Positions 7,946-16,300 of a DNA stretch of 24,624 nucleotides are shown piece after piece. The first letter of the stretch is position 1. Each line of letters starts with the position of its first letter. The position numbers and the translations under genes are program-made. The notes beneath the pieces were generated by a model. That model saw nothing but the letters and a program-made list of their open reading frames with translations, had not been told where the DNA came from and searched no databases. The stretch spans positions 1 to 24,624 of the forward strand of contig JBMNIP010000003.1 of NCBI GenBank assembly GCA_050951005.1, written 5' to 3'. Origin of the DNA: UMGS1519 sp050951005. GTDB lineage: Bacteria; Actinomycetota; Coriobacteriia; Coriobacteriales; Eggerthellaceae.

Positions 7946-8641
7946 ATGAAAGCAGCTTCACGGGAAAAGATCGCACTCATCTTATTCATCGCCATCATCT
8001 TATTGGTCGTAGTTTGCTTCGGCGCCTACCTGATCCTGGGTCACAAATGGAATCAGGCGGCAACGACCATCGACGATGCCACGGGTGATATGAAGGGCTA
8101 TACCACGATTCTCTACCAGGGAACCTCCATTCCCGATTTTCGCGACGTGGACGCCCTCGACGTGCAGCAGCGTTCGGCTGTGCCGGTGAAGCTCGTCGCG
8201 CAAGACTACCGCAACAAGCAATCATCCGTCATCGTGCTCGATTCGATGGATATCCAAGAGTACGCCGAACCGCGGGTTGTCGAATACAGCAACCGCCGAT
8301 TCGGTATCGTCAGCTTTTCGGCGAATCAGACGGCCTCCTCTATGCGAGCGAAGATCCGCACGCTGACCAAACGCGGGGCTGAGTGCATTATCGCCGCGGT
8401 TCCCAACAAGAAGCTCGTTGAGGGCATCGATGGGATCGATATCGTCATCAACCTGCATACCGCTTCACCGGCATCTTCGAAGGCCAAGTCAAAGAGAACG
8501 GAGGGCAAGGGCATGGGCTCTTCTGACTTCTTCGGCGGTCGGGATTCGTACGTTTTCGGCAATAGCGACGTCGGCACCGTAAAGGCCATTATCATCTCTC
8601 CGTCAAAAGTCGTCTCGACGCGCGTCGTCGATTCCCGCTAG
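7946..8641 (+). CDS. Membrane-anchored protein resembling a non-catalytic metallophosphoesterase
   Basis: A 231-residue protein I cannot name. Residues 7-31 form one strongly hydrophobic segment preceded by basic residues, so it is probably an N-in signal anchor with the remainder outside the membrane. The extracytoplasmic part has alternating strands and helices reading SSVIVLDSMD, RRFGIVSFSA, KIRTLTKRGAECIIAAVPN, GIDGIDIVINLHT and VGTVKAIIISPSKVVS. That pattern recalls the later part of 5'-nucleotidase/UshA-type calcineurin-like phosphoesterases, but the metal ligands (DxH, GDxxD, GNHD, and the final GHxH) are absent or altered. The resemblance is my inference. The frame also extends 24 codons upstream to 7874, but those residues would precede the signal anchor and the perfect TATAAT lies within them, so ATG 7946 is preferred. 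Confidence 0.75.
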   Translation: MKAASREKIALILFIAIILLVVVCFGAYLILGHKWNQAATTIDDATGDMKGYTTILYQGTSIPDFRDVDALDVQQRSAVPVKLVAQDYRNKQSSVIVLDSMDIQEYAEPRVVEYSNRRFGIVSFSANQTASSMRAKIRTLTKRGAECIIAAVPNKKLVEGIDGIDIVINLHTASPASSKAKSKRTEGKGMGSSDFFGGRDSYVFGNSDVGTVKAIIISPSKVVSTRVVDSR

Positions 8642-8680
8642 AAATGTTCGCAGGCATTCTCCTTTCAGGCATTTTCGGTA

Positions 8681-8708
8681 TTGACTATACCCCATAGGGG
8701 TATATACT
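8681..8708 (+). promoter_or_regulatory. csoR-copA promoter
   Basis: A TTGACT -35 (8681-8686) and TATACT -10 (8703-8708) are separated by 16 bases, the best promoter match in the window. The spacer is almost entirely filled by a CsoR-type palindrome, so a bound repressor would block RNA polymerase directly. Confidence 0.8.
8686..8704. promoter_or_regulatory. CsoR operator-like palindrome O1
   Basis: A perfect palindrome with 8-bp arms, TATACCCC-ATA-GGGGTATA, sits between the -35 and -10. This matches the known CsoR operator type (ATACCC...GGGTAT) seen upstream of Bacillus copZA. Cu(I) binding would release CsoR from it. Confidence 0.8.
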
Positions 8709-8719
8709 GTCTGTTGAAC

Positions 8720-8736
8720 ATACCACAGGGGGGTAT
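8720..8736. promoter_or_regulatory. Second CsoR operator-like site O2
   Basis: ATACCAC-AGG-GGGGTAT has the same 17-bp length and the same outer bases as the core of O1, with mismatches in the inner part of one arm. Its centre (8728) is 33 bp from the O1 centre (8695), close to three helical turns. Its end overlaps the csoR ribosome binding region. Confidence 0.55.
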
Positions 8737-8748
8737 AGGAGAATCACG

Positions 8749-9054
8749 ATGGAAGACGAATCGGAGCAGTGCTGCCGCCACAAGAGCACGCCACGTTCGC
8801 AAGCGTTCCAAGACGATTTGCAAAAACGTCTGAACCGCGCAATCGGCCAGCTCAACGGTATCAAGCGGATGATCGACGACAACCGCTACTGCGGTGATGT
8901 GCTTATCCAGCTTTCAGCTGCCGAGAAGGCAGTTCATACCATTTCGATGATGGTGCTGCGCGACCATCTGGACTCCTGTATCAGCGAAAAGATCAAAGCC
9001 GGCGACGAAAGCGCGGTCGACGAGGTCATGTCGCTGCTGAAACGGTTCTCCTAA
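8749..9054 (+). CDS. csoR: Copper-sensing transcriptional repressor CsoR
   Basis: A 101-residue all-helical protein of the CsoR/RcnR family. The Cu(I) ligands of the CsoR class are all present: Cys48 (RYCGDVL), His73 and Cys77 (RDHLDSC), the x-Cys-His-Cys arrangement that separates Cu sensors from the Ni/Co sensor RcnR. Arg/Lys residues around 25-40 would form the DNA-contacting face. The N-terminal tail has CCRH (8-11), a possible extra metal-binding patch. TAGGAGA lies about seven bases before the ATG. The gene sits directly behind two CsoR-type palindromes and 28 bases ahead of copA, so it very likely represses its own operon until Cu(I) rises. Confidence 0.95.
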   Translation: MEDESEQCCRHKSTPRSQAFQDDLQKRLNRAIGQLNGIKRMIDDNRYCGDVLIQLSAAEKAVHTISMMVLRDHLDSCISEKIKAGDESAVDEVMSLLKRFS

Positions 9055-9082
9055 ACCTTCCGCATACGCGAGGGAATTCACA

Positions 9083-11734
9083 ATGAGCATCAAACAGACA
9101 TTCGATGTCACAGGCATGACCTGTGCTGCCTGCTCGGCGCGGGTCCAGAAGACGACGAACGGTGTTGAGGGCGTTGATTCTGCCACCGTAAATCTCTTGA
9201 AGAATTCGATGGAGGTCGTATACGACGGCACGCCTGAAACGGCAGCAGCGATCAGTGCAGCGGTCAAGAAGGCGGGCTACGGTGCCTATCCGCGGACTGC
9301 CCAAGGTGCGGAGGCTGCGGCAACCCCGGGCGTTGGGCAGAACAGTGCAGTGCGGCGTTCCCAGGAAGAGGCCCGCCAAATTCGGATCCGGTTGATAGTT
9401 TCCTGCATCTTCACCATTCCGCTGTTCTATCTGGCGATGGGCCACATGTTCGGCTGGCCGCTTCCCGGAATATTCCTGGGTCGGGAGAACCTGATGACGT
9501 TCGGGCTCACCCAGCTGTTGCTCCTCGTTCCGGTCATCTTCGTCAATTTCAAGTTCTTCCGAAACGGATTCGTGTCGTTGTTCCATGGCTCGCCAAATAT
9601 GGATTCGCTCGTGGCACTGGGCGCGACGGCATCGACGGCATATGGCATCTACTCCCTCTACCAAGTAGGGATTGCCTTGGGGCTCGGGCAACTCGGTGCG
9701 GCGGAAGCTGCCGCGATGGATTTGTACTTCGAGTCTGCCGGCATGATTCTGACGCTCATCACGCTCGGTAAGTATTTCGAAGCACGAGCCAAGGGTGCAA
9801 CCACCGATGCCGTTTCGAAGCTCATAGATATGGCGCCGAAGACGGCGGTACGTGTGCGTGACGGGAAAACCGAGCAGATTCCCATAGAGAAGGTCAATCT
9901 GGGCGATACCCTCATTGTGAAGGCAGGGGAGACGGTGCCGGTGGACGGCACGGTGCTCGAAGGCAACGGTGTGGTGGACGAATCGGTCATCTCGGGGGAA
10001 AGCGTGCCGGTGGACAAGGAACCGGGGGCAGAGGTCACCGGGGCCACCGTCAATCGGAGCGGATGGTTCACGATGCGGGCCGATCGTATCGGAGCCGATA
10101 CCACGCTTGCAGGCATCATCAGGCTGGTCGACGAGGCCACGAGCACGAAGGCGCCGGTCGAACGCAAGGCAGACCAGATTTCCGGGATATTCGTCCCGGC
10201 GGTCATCGCCGTCGCCGTAATCGTGTTCGCAATCTGGATGCTTCTTGGTGCGCCGTTTGCCACGGCGCTCAACTACGCCATCTGCGTTCTGGTCATCTCC
10301 TGCCCGTGCGCATTGGGCTTGGCGACGCCGACGGCGGTGATGGTGGGGACCGGGCGAGGTGCGGCCAGCGGCATCCTCATCAAATCCGCCGAATCGTTGG
10401 AGACTGCCGGCTCGGTGAAAAGCGTCATCCTCGACAAGACAGGCACGCTCACCGAGGGTGCGCCTCGGGTGACCGATGTGATTCTGGTGTCGGGGACCTC
10501 CGAAAACGAGCTTGCCAGCCTCATCGGCGGGCTCGAGCGGAAGAGCGAGCATCCGCTTGCGCAGGCTGTCGTATCGTACGTTGCGGGCCTGTCCGATGTA
10601 ACCGAGAGGGCGGTGGAGGATTTTACGCAGGTCGCTGGCCAGGGACTGCGTGCTTGCGTTGACGGGGCGATCCTCCTTGGCGGCAATGCCCGCATGATGG
10701 AACGGGAGCACATCTCCCTGCAGCAGGTAGAGAATCGAGCCGGATTGCTTGCCGATGAGGGCAAGACGGTACTGTATTTCGCCTATCGCGGGCAGTTGGT
10801 CGGCTTGGTGGCCTGCGCCGATACCGTCAAGCCAACCAGCAAAGCGGCCATCGACGAGCTGAGGGACATGGGTATCCGCACCAGCATGATAACCGGCGAT
10901 AACGAGCGTACCGCACGGGCCATCCAAGAGCAGGTGGGCGTCGATGAAGTGGTCGCCGGAGTCCTGCCCAAGGATAAGGAGGAGAAGGTCCGACAGGCGC
11001 AGGCAGCTGGAACGGTGGCGATGGTCGGTGATGGCATCAACGATGCCCCTGCGCTGGCACGGGCGGATATCGGCATCGCTATCGGTGCGGGTACCGACAT
11101 TGCCATCGAGAGCGCGAATATCGTGCTTATGCACAGCGATCCTGCCGATGTGCCGGCGGCAATCGATCTTTCGCGGTCGACGCTGCGCAATATCAAGCAG
11201 AACCTGTTCTGGGCGCTTTTCTACAATGTCATCTGCATTCCCATTGCTGCCGGGGCGCTTTCTTGGCTGGGGATCGTCTTAAATCCCATGATTGCGGCAG
11301 CGGCCATGAGCTGCTCGAGCCTGTGCGTGGTCACGAATGCCCTGCGCTTGCGCGGCTGGAAACGCCCGGAATCGGCAGCGGATGCAGTGAATCGGCCTGA
11401 TCAAGCCCCATCTATCTCGGTAATTTCGCTTCCCGTTGACGGAGGCGATGAGGGTAGTCGAACGGAAGGGAGGCCGTCTGCAGATCGGCAGACCATGGCG
11501 CCTGTTCCCAACAAGAAGGAGGATTCCATGCAGAAGAAGCTCGATGTCGAGGGTATGATGTGCCAGAACTGCGTCAAGCACGTGACCAAGGCGCTCGAAT
11601 CGGTCGAGGGGGTGTCCAAGGCCACCGTTGACCTCGATGCAAAATCGGCCGTGGTCGACTTGGCGGCCGATGTCGACGACCAAACCCTGATCGACGCTGT
11701 GGTCGATGCAGGGTACGAGGCGAAGATCGCCTAA
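9083..11734 (+). CDS. copA: Cu(I)-exporting P1B-type ATPase CopA with a C-terminal CopZ-like domain
   Basis: An 883-residue open frame for a membrane Cu(I) efflux pump. In order: N-terminal HMA domain with GMTCAAC (Cys14, Cys17); transmembrane helices; the ISGES actuator loop; the CPC metal-transport motif (407-409); the phosphorylated Asp451 in DKTGT; the SEHPLAQ nucleotide-binding motif; GDGINDAP (649-656); and the P1B-1 signatures YN and MSCSS in the last two helices (about 716-746). The normal pump ends near residue 762. A polar stretch of about 55 residues follows, then a complete second HMA domain (816-883) with GMMCQNC. A ribosome binding site and ATG at that domain suggest it is also, or only, made separately. 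Third-position GC of the linker is about 52% by hand count, lower than the pump, so the join may be an artefact. GAGGGAA (9070-9076) supports the start. Confidence 0.95.
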   Translation: MSIKQTFDVTGMTCAACSARVQKTTNGVEGVDSATVNLLKNSMEVVYDGTPETAAAISAAVKKAGYGAYPRTAQGAEAAATPGVGQNSAVRRSQEEARQIRIRLIVSCIFTIPLFYLAMGHMFGWPLPGIFLGRENLMTFGLTQLLLLVPVIFVNFKFFRNGFVSLFHGSPNMDSLVALGATASTAYGIYSLYQVGIALGLGQLGAAEAAAMDLYFESAGMILTLITLGKYFEARAKGATTDAVSKLIDMAPKTAVRVRDGKTEQIPIEKVNLGDTLIVKAGETVPVDGTVLEGNGVVDESVISGESVPVDKEPGAEVTGATVNRSGWFTMRADRIGADTTLAGIIRLVDEATSTKAPVERKADQISGIFVPAVIAVAVIVFAIWMLLGAPFATALNYAICVLVISCPCALGLATPTAVMVGTGRGAASGILIKSAESLETAGSVKSVILDKTGTLTEGAPRVTDVILVSGTSENELASLIGGLERKSEHPLAQAVVSYVAGLSDVTERAVEDFTQVAGQGLRACVDGAILLGGNARMMEREHISLQQVENRAGLLADEGKTVLYFAYRGQLVGLVACADTVKPTSKAAIDELRDMGIRTSMITGDNERTARAIQEQVGVDEVVAGVLPKDKEEKVRQAQAAGTVAMVGDGINDAPALARADIGIAIGAGTDIAIESANIVLMHSDPADVPAAIDLSRSTLRNIKQNLFWALFYNVICIPIAAGALSWLGIVLNPMIAAAAMSCSSLCVVTNALRLRGWKRPESAADAVNRPDQAPSISVISLPVDGGDEGSRTEGRPSADRQTMAPVPNKKEDSMQKKLDVEGMMCQNCVKHVTKALESVEGVSKATVDLDAKSAVVDLAADVDDQTLIDAVVDAGYEAKIA
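11528..11734 (+). CDS. copZ: Copper chaperone CopZ (internal start within the copA frame)
   Basis: From ATG 11528 the last part of the copA frame encodes a complete 68-residue HMA protein beginning MQKKLDVEGMMCQNC. The Cu-binding cysteines are at positions 12 and 15, and the domain ends with the DAGYEA segment typical of CopZ. AAGGAGG at 11516-11522, five bases upstream, is as good as any ribosome binding site in the window and would make little sense inside an ordinary coding region. CopZ collects cytoplasmic Cu(I) and passes it to CopA and CsoR. I therefore read this as a copZ gene translated independently, either nested in a longer CopA-CopZ fusion frame or simply following copA if the fusion frame results from an indel. 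Confidence 0.7.
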   Translation: MQKKLDVEGMMCQNCVKHVTKALESVEGVSKATVDLDAKSAVVDLAADVDDQTLIDAVVDAGYEAKIA

Positions 11735-11758
11735 CCGAATACCCCGAAAGCAAACGAA

Positions 11759-11790
11759 AAGGCCCTGCGTCCAATCGGATGCAGGGCCTT
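11759..11790. terminator. Bidirectional terminator between copA/copZ and gdhA
   Basis: AAGGCCCTGC (11759-11768) pairs perfectly with GCAGGGCCTT (11781-11790). The pairing continues inward (G-T wobble, then TCC/GGA) to about 14 bp with an AATC loop. Read on the minus strand the hairpin runs into TTTTCGTTT, a good intrinsic terminator for gdhA. On the plus strand the T-run is weaker. Confidence 0.85.
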
Positions 11791-11827
11791 CGCCGTTATC
11801 GGGCAACGTGGGAGGAGGGAATCCGTG

Positions 11828-13163
11828 CTAGCAGATACCCTGGGCCATCATGGCCTCGGCCACCTTGCGGAAGCCGGCGATGTTGGCGCCTGCCACATAA
11901 TCGCCCGCCACATTGTACTCCGTGGCGGCATCGTCGATGGTGTGGTAGATGCCCTTCATGATGATGTGCAGGCGCTGGTCGACCTCGTCGAACGTCCAAT
12001 ACCCTGCGCTCGGCGTTCTGGCTCATCTCCAAACCGGAGGTTGCCCACACCGCCGGCATTGGCGGCCTTGCCGGGGAAGAAGGTGACGCCGTTTTCCTGC
12101 AGCAGCTGGGTAGCCTCGATGCTCGTGGGCATGTTCGCGCCCTCTGCCAGGACCTTGCAGCCGTTCTTGACCAGGTTCTGCGCATCTTCGGTGAAGACCT
12201 CGTTCTGCGTTGCGCACGGATGGGCGATGTCGCAGGGGATGACCCATACGCCGCGGCCCTCATGGTACTCGGCTCCGTCTACACGGTTGACATATTCGCT
12301 GATACGGCCGCGCTCGACCTCTTTGATCTGCTTGACGACATCGAGGTTGACGCCGTTCTTGTCGTAGATCCAGCCGGTGGAGTCGGACATGGTCACCACT
12401 TTGGCGCCGAACTCGGTTGCCTTTTCGGCAGCGTAGATGGCAACATTGCCAGCGCCGGAGATGCAGACCGTCTTGCCTTCGTAGCTATCGTTGTGGCTGT
12501 TCAGGTATTCCTGTGTCAGGTAGACGACACCGTAGCCGGTAGCCTGTGTACGGGCCAGAGAACCGCCGTACTCCAAGCCCTTGCCCGTCAGCACTCCGGA
12601 CCATTCGTTGCTCAGGGCGCTTGTACTGGCCGAAGAGGTAGCCGATCTCACGACCGCCGACACCGATGTCGCCGGCGGGGATGTCGGTGTTCGGGCCGAT
12701 ATGGCGGAAAAGCTCGGTCATGAAGGATTGGCAGAAGCGCATGACCTCGGTATCCGACTTGCCTTTCGGGTTGAAGTCGGATCCGCCTTTTGCCGCCGCC
12801 CATGGGCAGCGTAGTCAGGCTGTTCTTGAAGACCTGCTCGAAGCCCAGGAACTTCAGGATGCTCAGGTTCACAGACGGATGGAAGCGCAAGCCGCCCTTA
12901 TACGGTCCGATGGCGCTGTTGAACTGGACGCGGTAGCCACGGTTCACGCGGACCTTCTCCTGGTCATCGATCCACGGAACGCGGAACATGATGATGCGTT
13001 CCGGCTCGACGATGCGCTCGAGCAGACCGAGACGCTCATACTCGGGGTGCGCGTCGATAACCGGTTTCAGAGACTCCAGGACCTCGGTGACCGCCTGGAT
13101 GAATTCCGGCTGGTTCGGATCCTTCTCCTTTACCGTTTCGATGACACGATCGGCATAGCTCAT
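11828..13163 (-). pseudogene. gdhA: NADP-type glutamate dehydrogenase, interrupted by four +1 frameshifts
   Basis: Glutamate dehydrogenase interconverts 2-oxoglutarate plus ammonium and glutamate. Family segments appear in three phases: MFRVPWIDDQ, GPYKGGLRFHPSVN and LPMGGGK; then GSDFNPKG, MRFCQSFM, HIGPNTDIPAGDIGVGGREIG; then LTGKGLEYGGS, ATGYG, the GAGNVA dinucleotide fold, LAEGANMP, PGKAANAGGV; then EMSQNAE and a tail ending AMMAQGIC. Each phase change is explained by one extra base in a short run: TTTT 12788-12791, GGG 12615-12617, TT 12041-12042, and CCC 12002-12004. Removing the four gives exactly 443 residues, the normal length of hexameric GDH, with the catalytic Lys region (GPYKGG) intact and no other defect. 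GAGGAGGT lies seven bases before the ATG. As written only the N-terminal third is in frame; sequence error or very recent damage are the likely explanations. Confidence 0.92.
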
Positions 13164-13201
13164 AGATGTAACCTCCTCATATCAGGAACACTCCTGCTGT
13201 G

Positions 13202-13207
13202 ATTATA
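13202..13207 (-). promoter_or_regulatory. Predicted -10 box for gdhA
   Basis: TATAAT on the minus strand lies 38 bases before the gdhA ATG, giving a leader of about 30 bases that holds the strong GAGGAGGT ribosome binding site. No good -35 is seen. A small inverted repeat, CAGGA-ACAC-TCCTG (13183-13196), lies at the expected transcription start and could be a regulator site. Confidence 0.5.
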
Positions 13208-13336
13208 TTCTTGCCTGCCAAATTCACTTCGAAATGTTTGAGATAACTTCTTCATCTGCAGAATTTTGGCCTGCAAACGGCTAGAGGGGTAGTAGTCGGC
13301 TGTATATCGGCCCATCCTGGTGTTATATGGGTTCGG

Positions 13337-13349
13337 GGCGGATACCGCC
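13337..13349 (-). terminator. Possible weak terminator hairpin after sbcC
   Basis: GGCGG-ATA-CCGCC forms a 5-bp GC-rich hairpin that touches the sbcC stop codon. No T-run follows on the minus strand, so its role as a terminator is uncertain. Confidence 0.3.
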
Positions 13350-16300
13350 TAGACTTCCAGTCGGAGGCGCGAGCCTTGCGGGCTTCCTTCAACGACGATT
13401 TTCCGGTCGATGTTCTCCTGCAGGTCCGCTACGTGGCTGATAATGCCGATGATCTTGTCGTTTCCCGACAGGGTTGTCAGCATGCGGATGGCATTGGCAA
13501 GCGCCTCGGGGTCCAACGAGCCGAATCCCTCATCGATGAACATGGCGTCGAGCTGGATGCCGCCTGCCTGTTGTTGCACGATATCGGACAATCCAAGGGC
13601 AAGCGAGAGCGATGCCATGAACGATTCGCCGCCGGAAAGCGTCGCTGCTGAGCGTGCTTTCCCGGTGTAGTGGTCGCGGACATTCAGATCGAGTCCGCTC
13701 TGTCCCTGGTGGGAGGATTCCTCGGGGCTTTGGCGCTCCAGTTGGAAGCGCTGGTTGGTCATGACGCCAAGGCGCCGGTTGGCAGCATCGATAACGCGAT
13801 CGAAGTAGATGCCCTGCACATACGTCTCGAACGTGATGCGCGCCTTGCCGGTCAGCTTCCCGTTGGCGGTGAGTGCAAGCTGGGCATACGACCGATACTG
13901 CTCATCGAGACCGGCATGCTCTTCGATTTCACGCCTTACCTGCTCGATCAGGGCGGTATTGTGGCGCAGCCGATAGGCCGGACCTTCAATCTGACTGTTC
14001 AGGCGGTCCCGCGCGGAAGCCGTCTTTTCCAGCTGCGCAGCGATGTCTGCCTCGCTGTCTGCCGGGCTGTCGGCAATCTGGGCCGTGAGGGTGTCGAGCT
14101 TCGCCTTGGTGGCGGCGAGCTGGCTCCTCGCCTGATTCAGGTTTCGTTCGGCGGAATCGAATGCCGCCTGATGGCGTGCGCGCTCGCTTTCCAGTTCATC
14201 GATCCGCGCCAGGATGTCGGCGCGGTTGCCGGGTGCCCGGTCGCTCAGCTGCCGATAGGCTTCTTGGGCGGTGGCGAGGGCGGTTGCCTGCCGCTGCTCC
14301 CTCTCGGCGGCATCTTTCTGCGCCTGCTCTGCTTCCATCCTCCTTTTCCCAGTCGCTTCCCGCCGGGATGCGATATCCTCGCGTTCGGCGAGGCGCGACT
14401 CGGCTGCCTTCGCCTGTGCTTTTGCCCTCTCAAGGACGATTCGTGCGGATTCCCGCTTATTGTTCAGGGACTCTTCCGATTCGTTCTCCACGTCGAATCG
14501 AGCCAGGGATTCCGCACGTTCCGAAACGGTGCTCTCGCATGCGGCACAGGTTTGCTCTGCTTCTGTATTGGCCTGATTCAAGGCATCGAGCTGAGATTGC
14601 TGTTGCTCGATAGCGCTATCGGCCCGTGCGAGATCCTGCTCGATTTGCCGCCGTTGGCCCACGCGAAGTTCGGCTTCCCGTACCTTGGCATGCGCCGATT
14701 CAAGCGCTTCTGCCGCTTCCTGCTGGCGCTGTTCCATGGCATCGGGCATGCCGAAAGCTTCCTGCAATCCCGATAGCCGCTCTTGCTTCTCCGCCAGAAT
14801 GCCTTGTGCGGTTGCGGCTGCCTGGGCCAGCGCTTGGGCGTGTGCCTGCGAGTTGCGGGCGCATTCCTCGGTTGCATGCAGGCCGTCTTCGGTCGGCACG
14901 TCCGCCGCAAGTGGGGCGGGATGGGGGTGGGAGATCGCTCCGCAGACGGGGCAGGGCTCGTCAGGCGCAAGGGATTGGGCGAGTATTCCCGCTTGCCCGT
15001 CCAGATATCGGCGGCGGGCAATCGCGTATTCCCGCTGGTTCCCATCGGCGGTGTCGGCGGCGGCACGGTAGGCGTCCCGAGCGTGCGTAAGCTCCCGTTC
15101 CGCCATTTCGACGGCGTCTCGTGCCTTGGAAAGCTCTTCGGCCTGGGAGCGGATCGTATCCTGCTGTTCGATGAGCGCATCCGCCGTGCAGTTCGCACGT
15201 TCCAAGAGAACCGCTGCATCGGCGAGGGAGTCATAACGCTGCTTGAGGGCATTGCGTCGTGCAGCCAGCTCTGCATGGCGATTCGTTGCAGATGCCAGTT
15301 GCTTTGCGGCATTCGACTGGCGCTCGCGAGCGCCATCGAGCGCCGATTGCGCCTCCTTGTGCAAGGCGTCCAGGCGATGGCGCTCTTCCAGCAGCTGCTC
15401 TACCGATGCGAGCGACTCCTTTGCTTCGCCGAGTGCGTGCTGTGCTTTCTCGGCATCGACTGCGTCGGTTTCGTGTGCAGCAAGCTGCCGGTCGAGGTCG
15501 GCAAGGGCCGTTGTCTGCTTTTCGAGGTCAGCATCGGCCTGCTTGCGCTCTTCGGCGAATGTTCGGGCGCGCGCGGCTTGCGTTTCTGCTTCTTTCCGGG
15601 CGGCTTCGCGCGCGTCCAGATCAAAGAGCTGCTGCCTGGCAAGCGTCAGCTGGCCTGCCAGCCGCTCTGCCTCTTCTCGATCCGACCGGGCGTCGGCGAA
15701 TGCGCGTTCGGCGGTGGGAAGCTCCTGTTCCTCCCGGATAAGGGCGGCCTGTATACCGGTTTTCCGTTCCAGCAGTTTTATGCGGGCGCGTGCCTGCTCC
15801 TGTTGGGCGGAGAGTGCCTCGTAGGTTTCCTGGACCTGCTGGAGCTCTTCGTTTAGCCGGGTATGCTCTTCCCGGTCTGCGTCGATCTGACGGTCCAGCA
15901 GCTCCTCGAGTTGTGTTCCGACAAGCGTTCCATCTTCCAAATGCGCGATGATGGTTTCCCGTAATGGGCTGCCATCGGGGAATTCTGCAGCATCTGCATG
16001 CGCAGCAAGCCGGGTGGCGATGCGCTGATGTGCCCGTTCGAGCCGTTTTCGCTCGTTTTCGAGGCGCTGCTGGAAGTCGACGCAGAAGTCGGTATGGAAG
16101 ATTTTCCGGAATATAGCGCTGCGGTCCTTGGTGCTCGCAGTCAGCAGCTTCCGGAAATCCCCTTGGGCGATCATCGCAATCTGGGAGAACTGCTGCTCGT
16201 CGACGCCGAGGATCTCCTGGACAGCTTCCCGGACCGGGCCGTCTTTTGTCAACGGGGGCAATCCAGGGCGCTCGAGTTCCACTGAGCCCGGTTCTTGGGT

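Noticed and set aside
9026..11134. Long open frame (702 codons) on the minus strand opposite copA
   Set aside because: Rich in Arg, His and Asp without any domain; it is a shadow of copA.
12648..13163. Separate short proteins from each gdhA frame fragment
   Set aside because: Each fragment is a contiguous slice of one glutamate dehydrogenase, and the out-of-frame tails have no family features; they are pieces of one gene.
13670..14776. Open frame on the plus strand inside sbcC with hydrophobic stretches
   Set aside because: The apparent hydrophobic runs are the antisense of the charged coiled-coil codons of sbcC; no start signal or family features.
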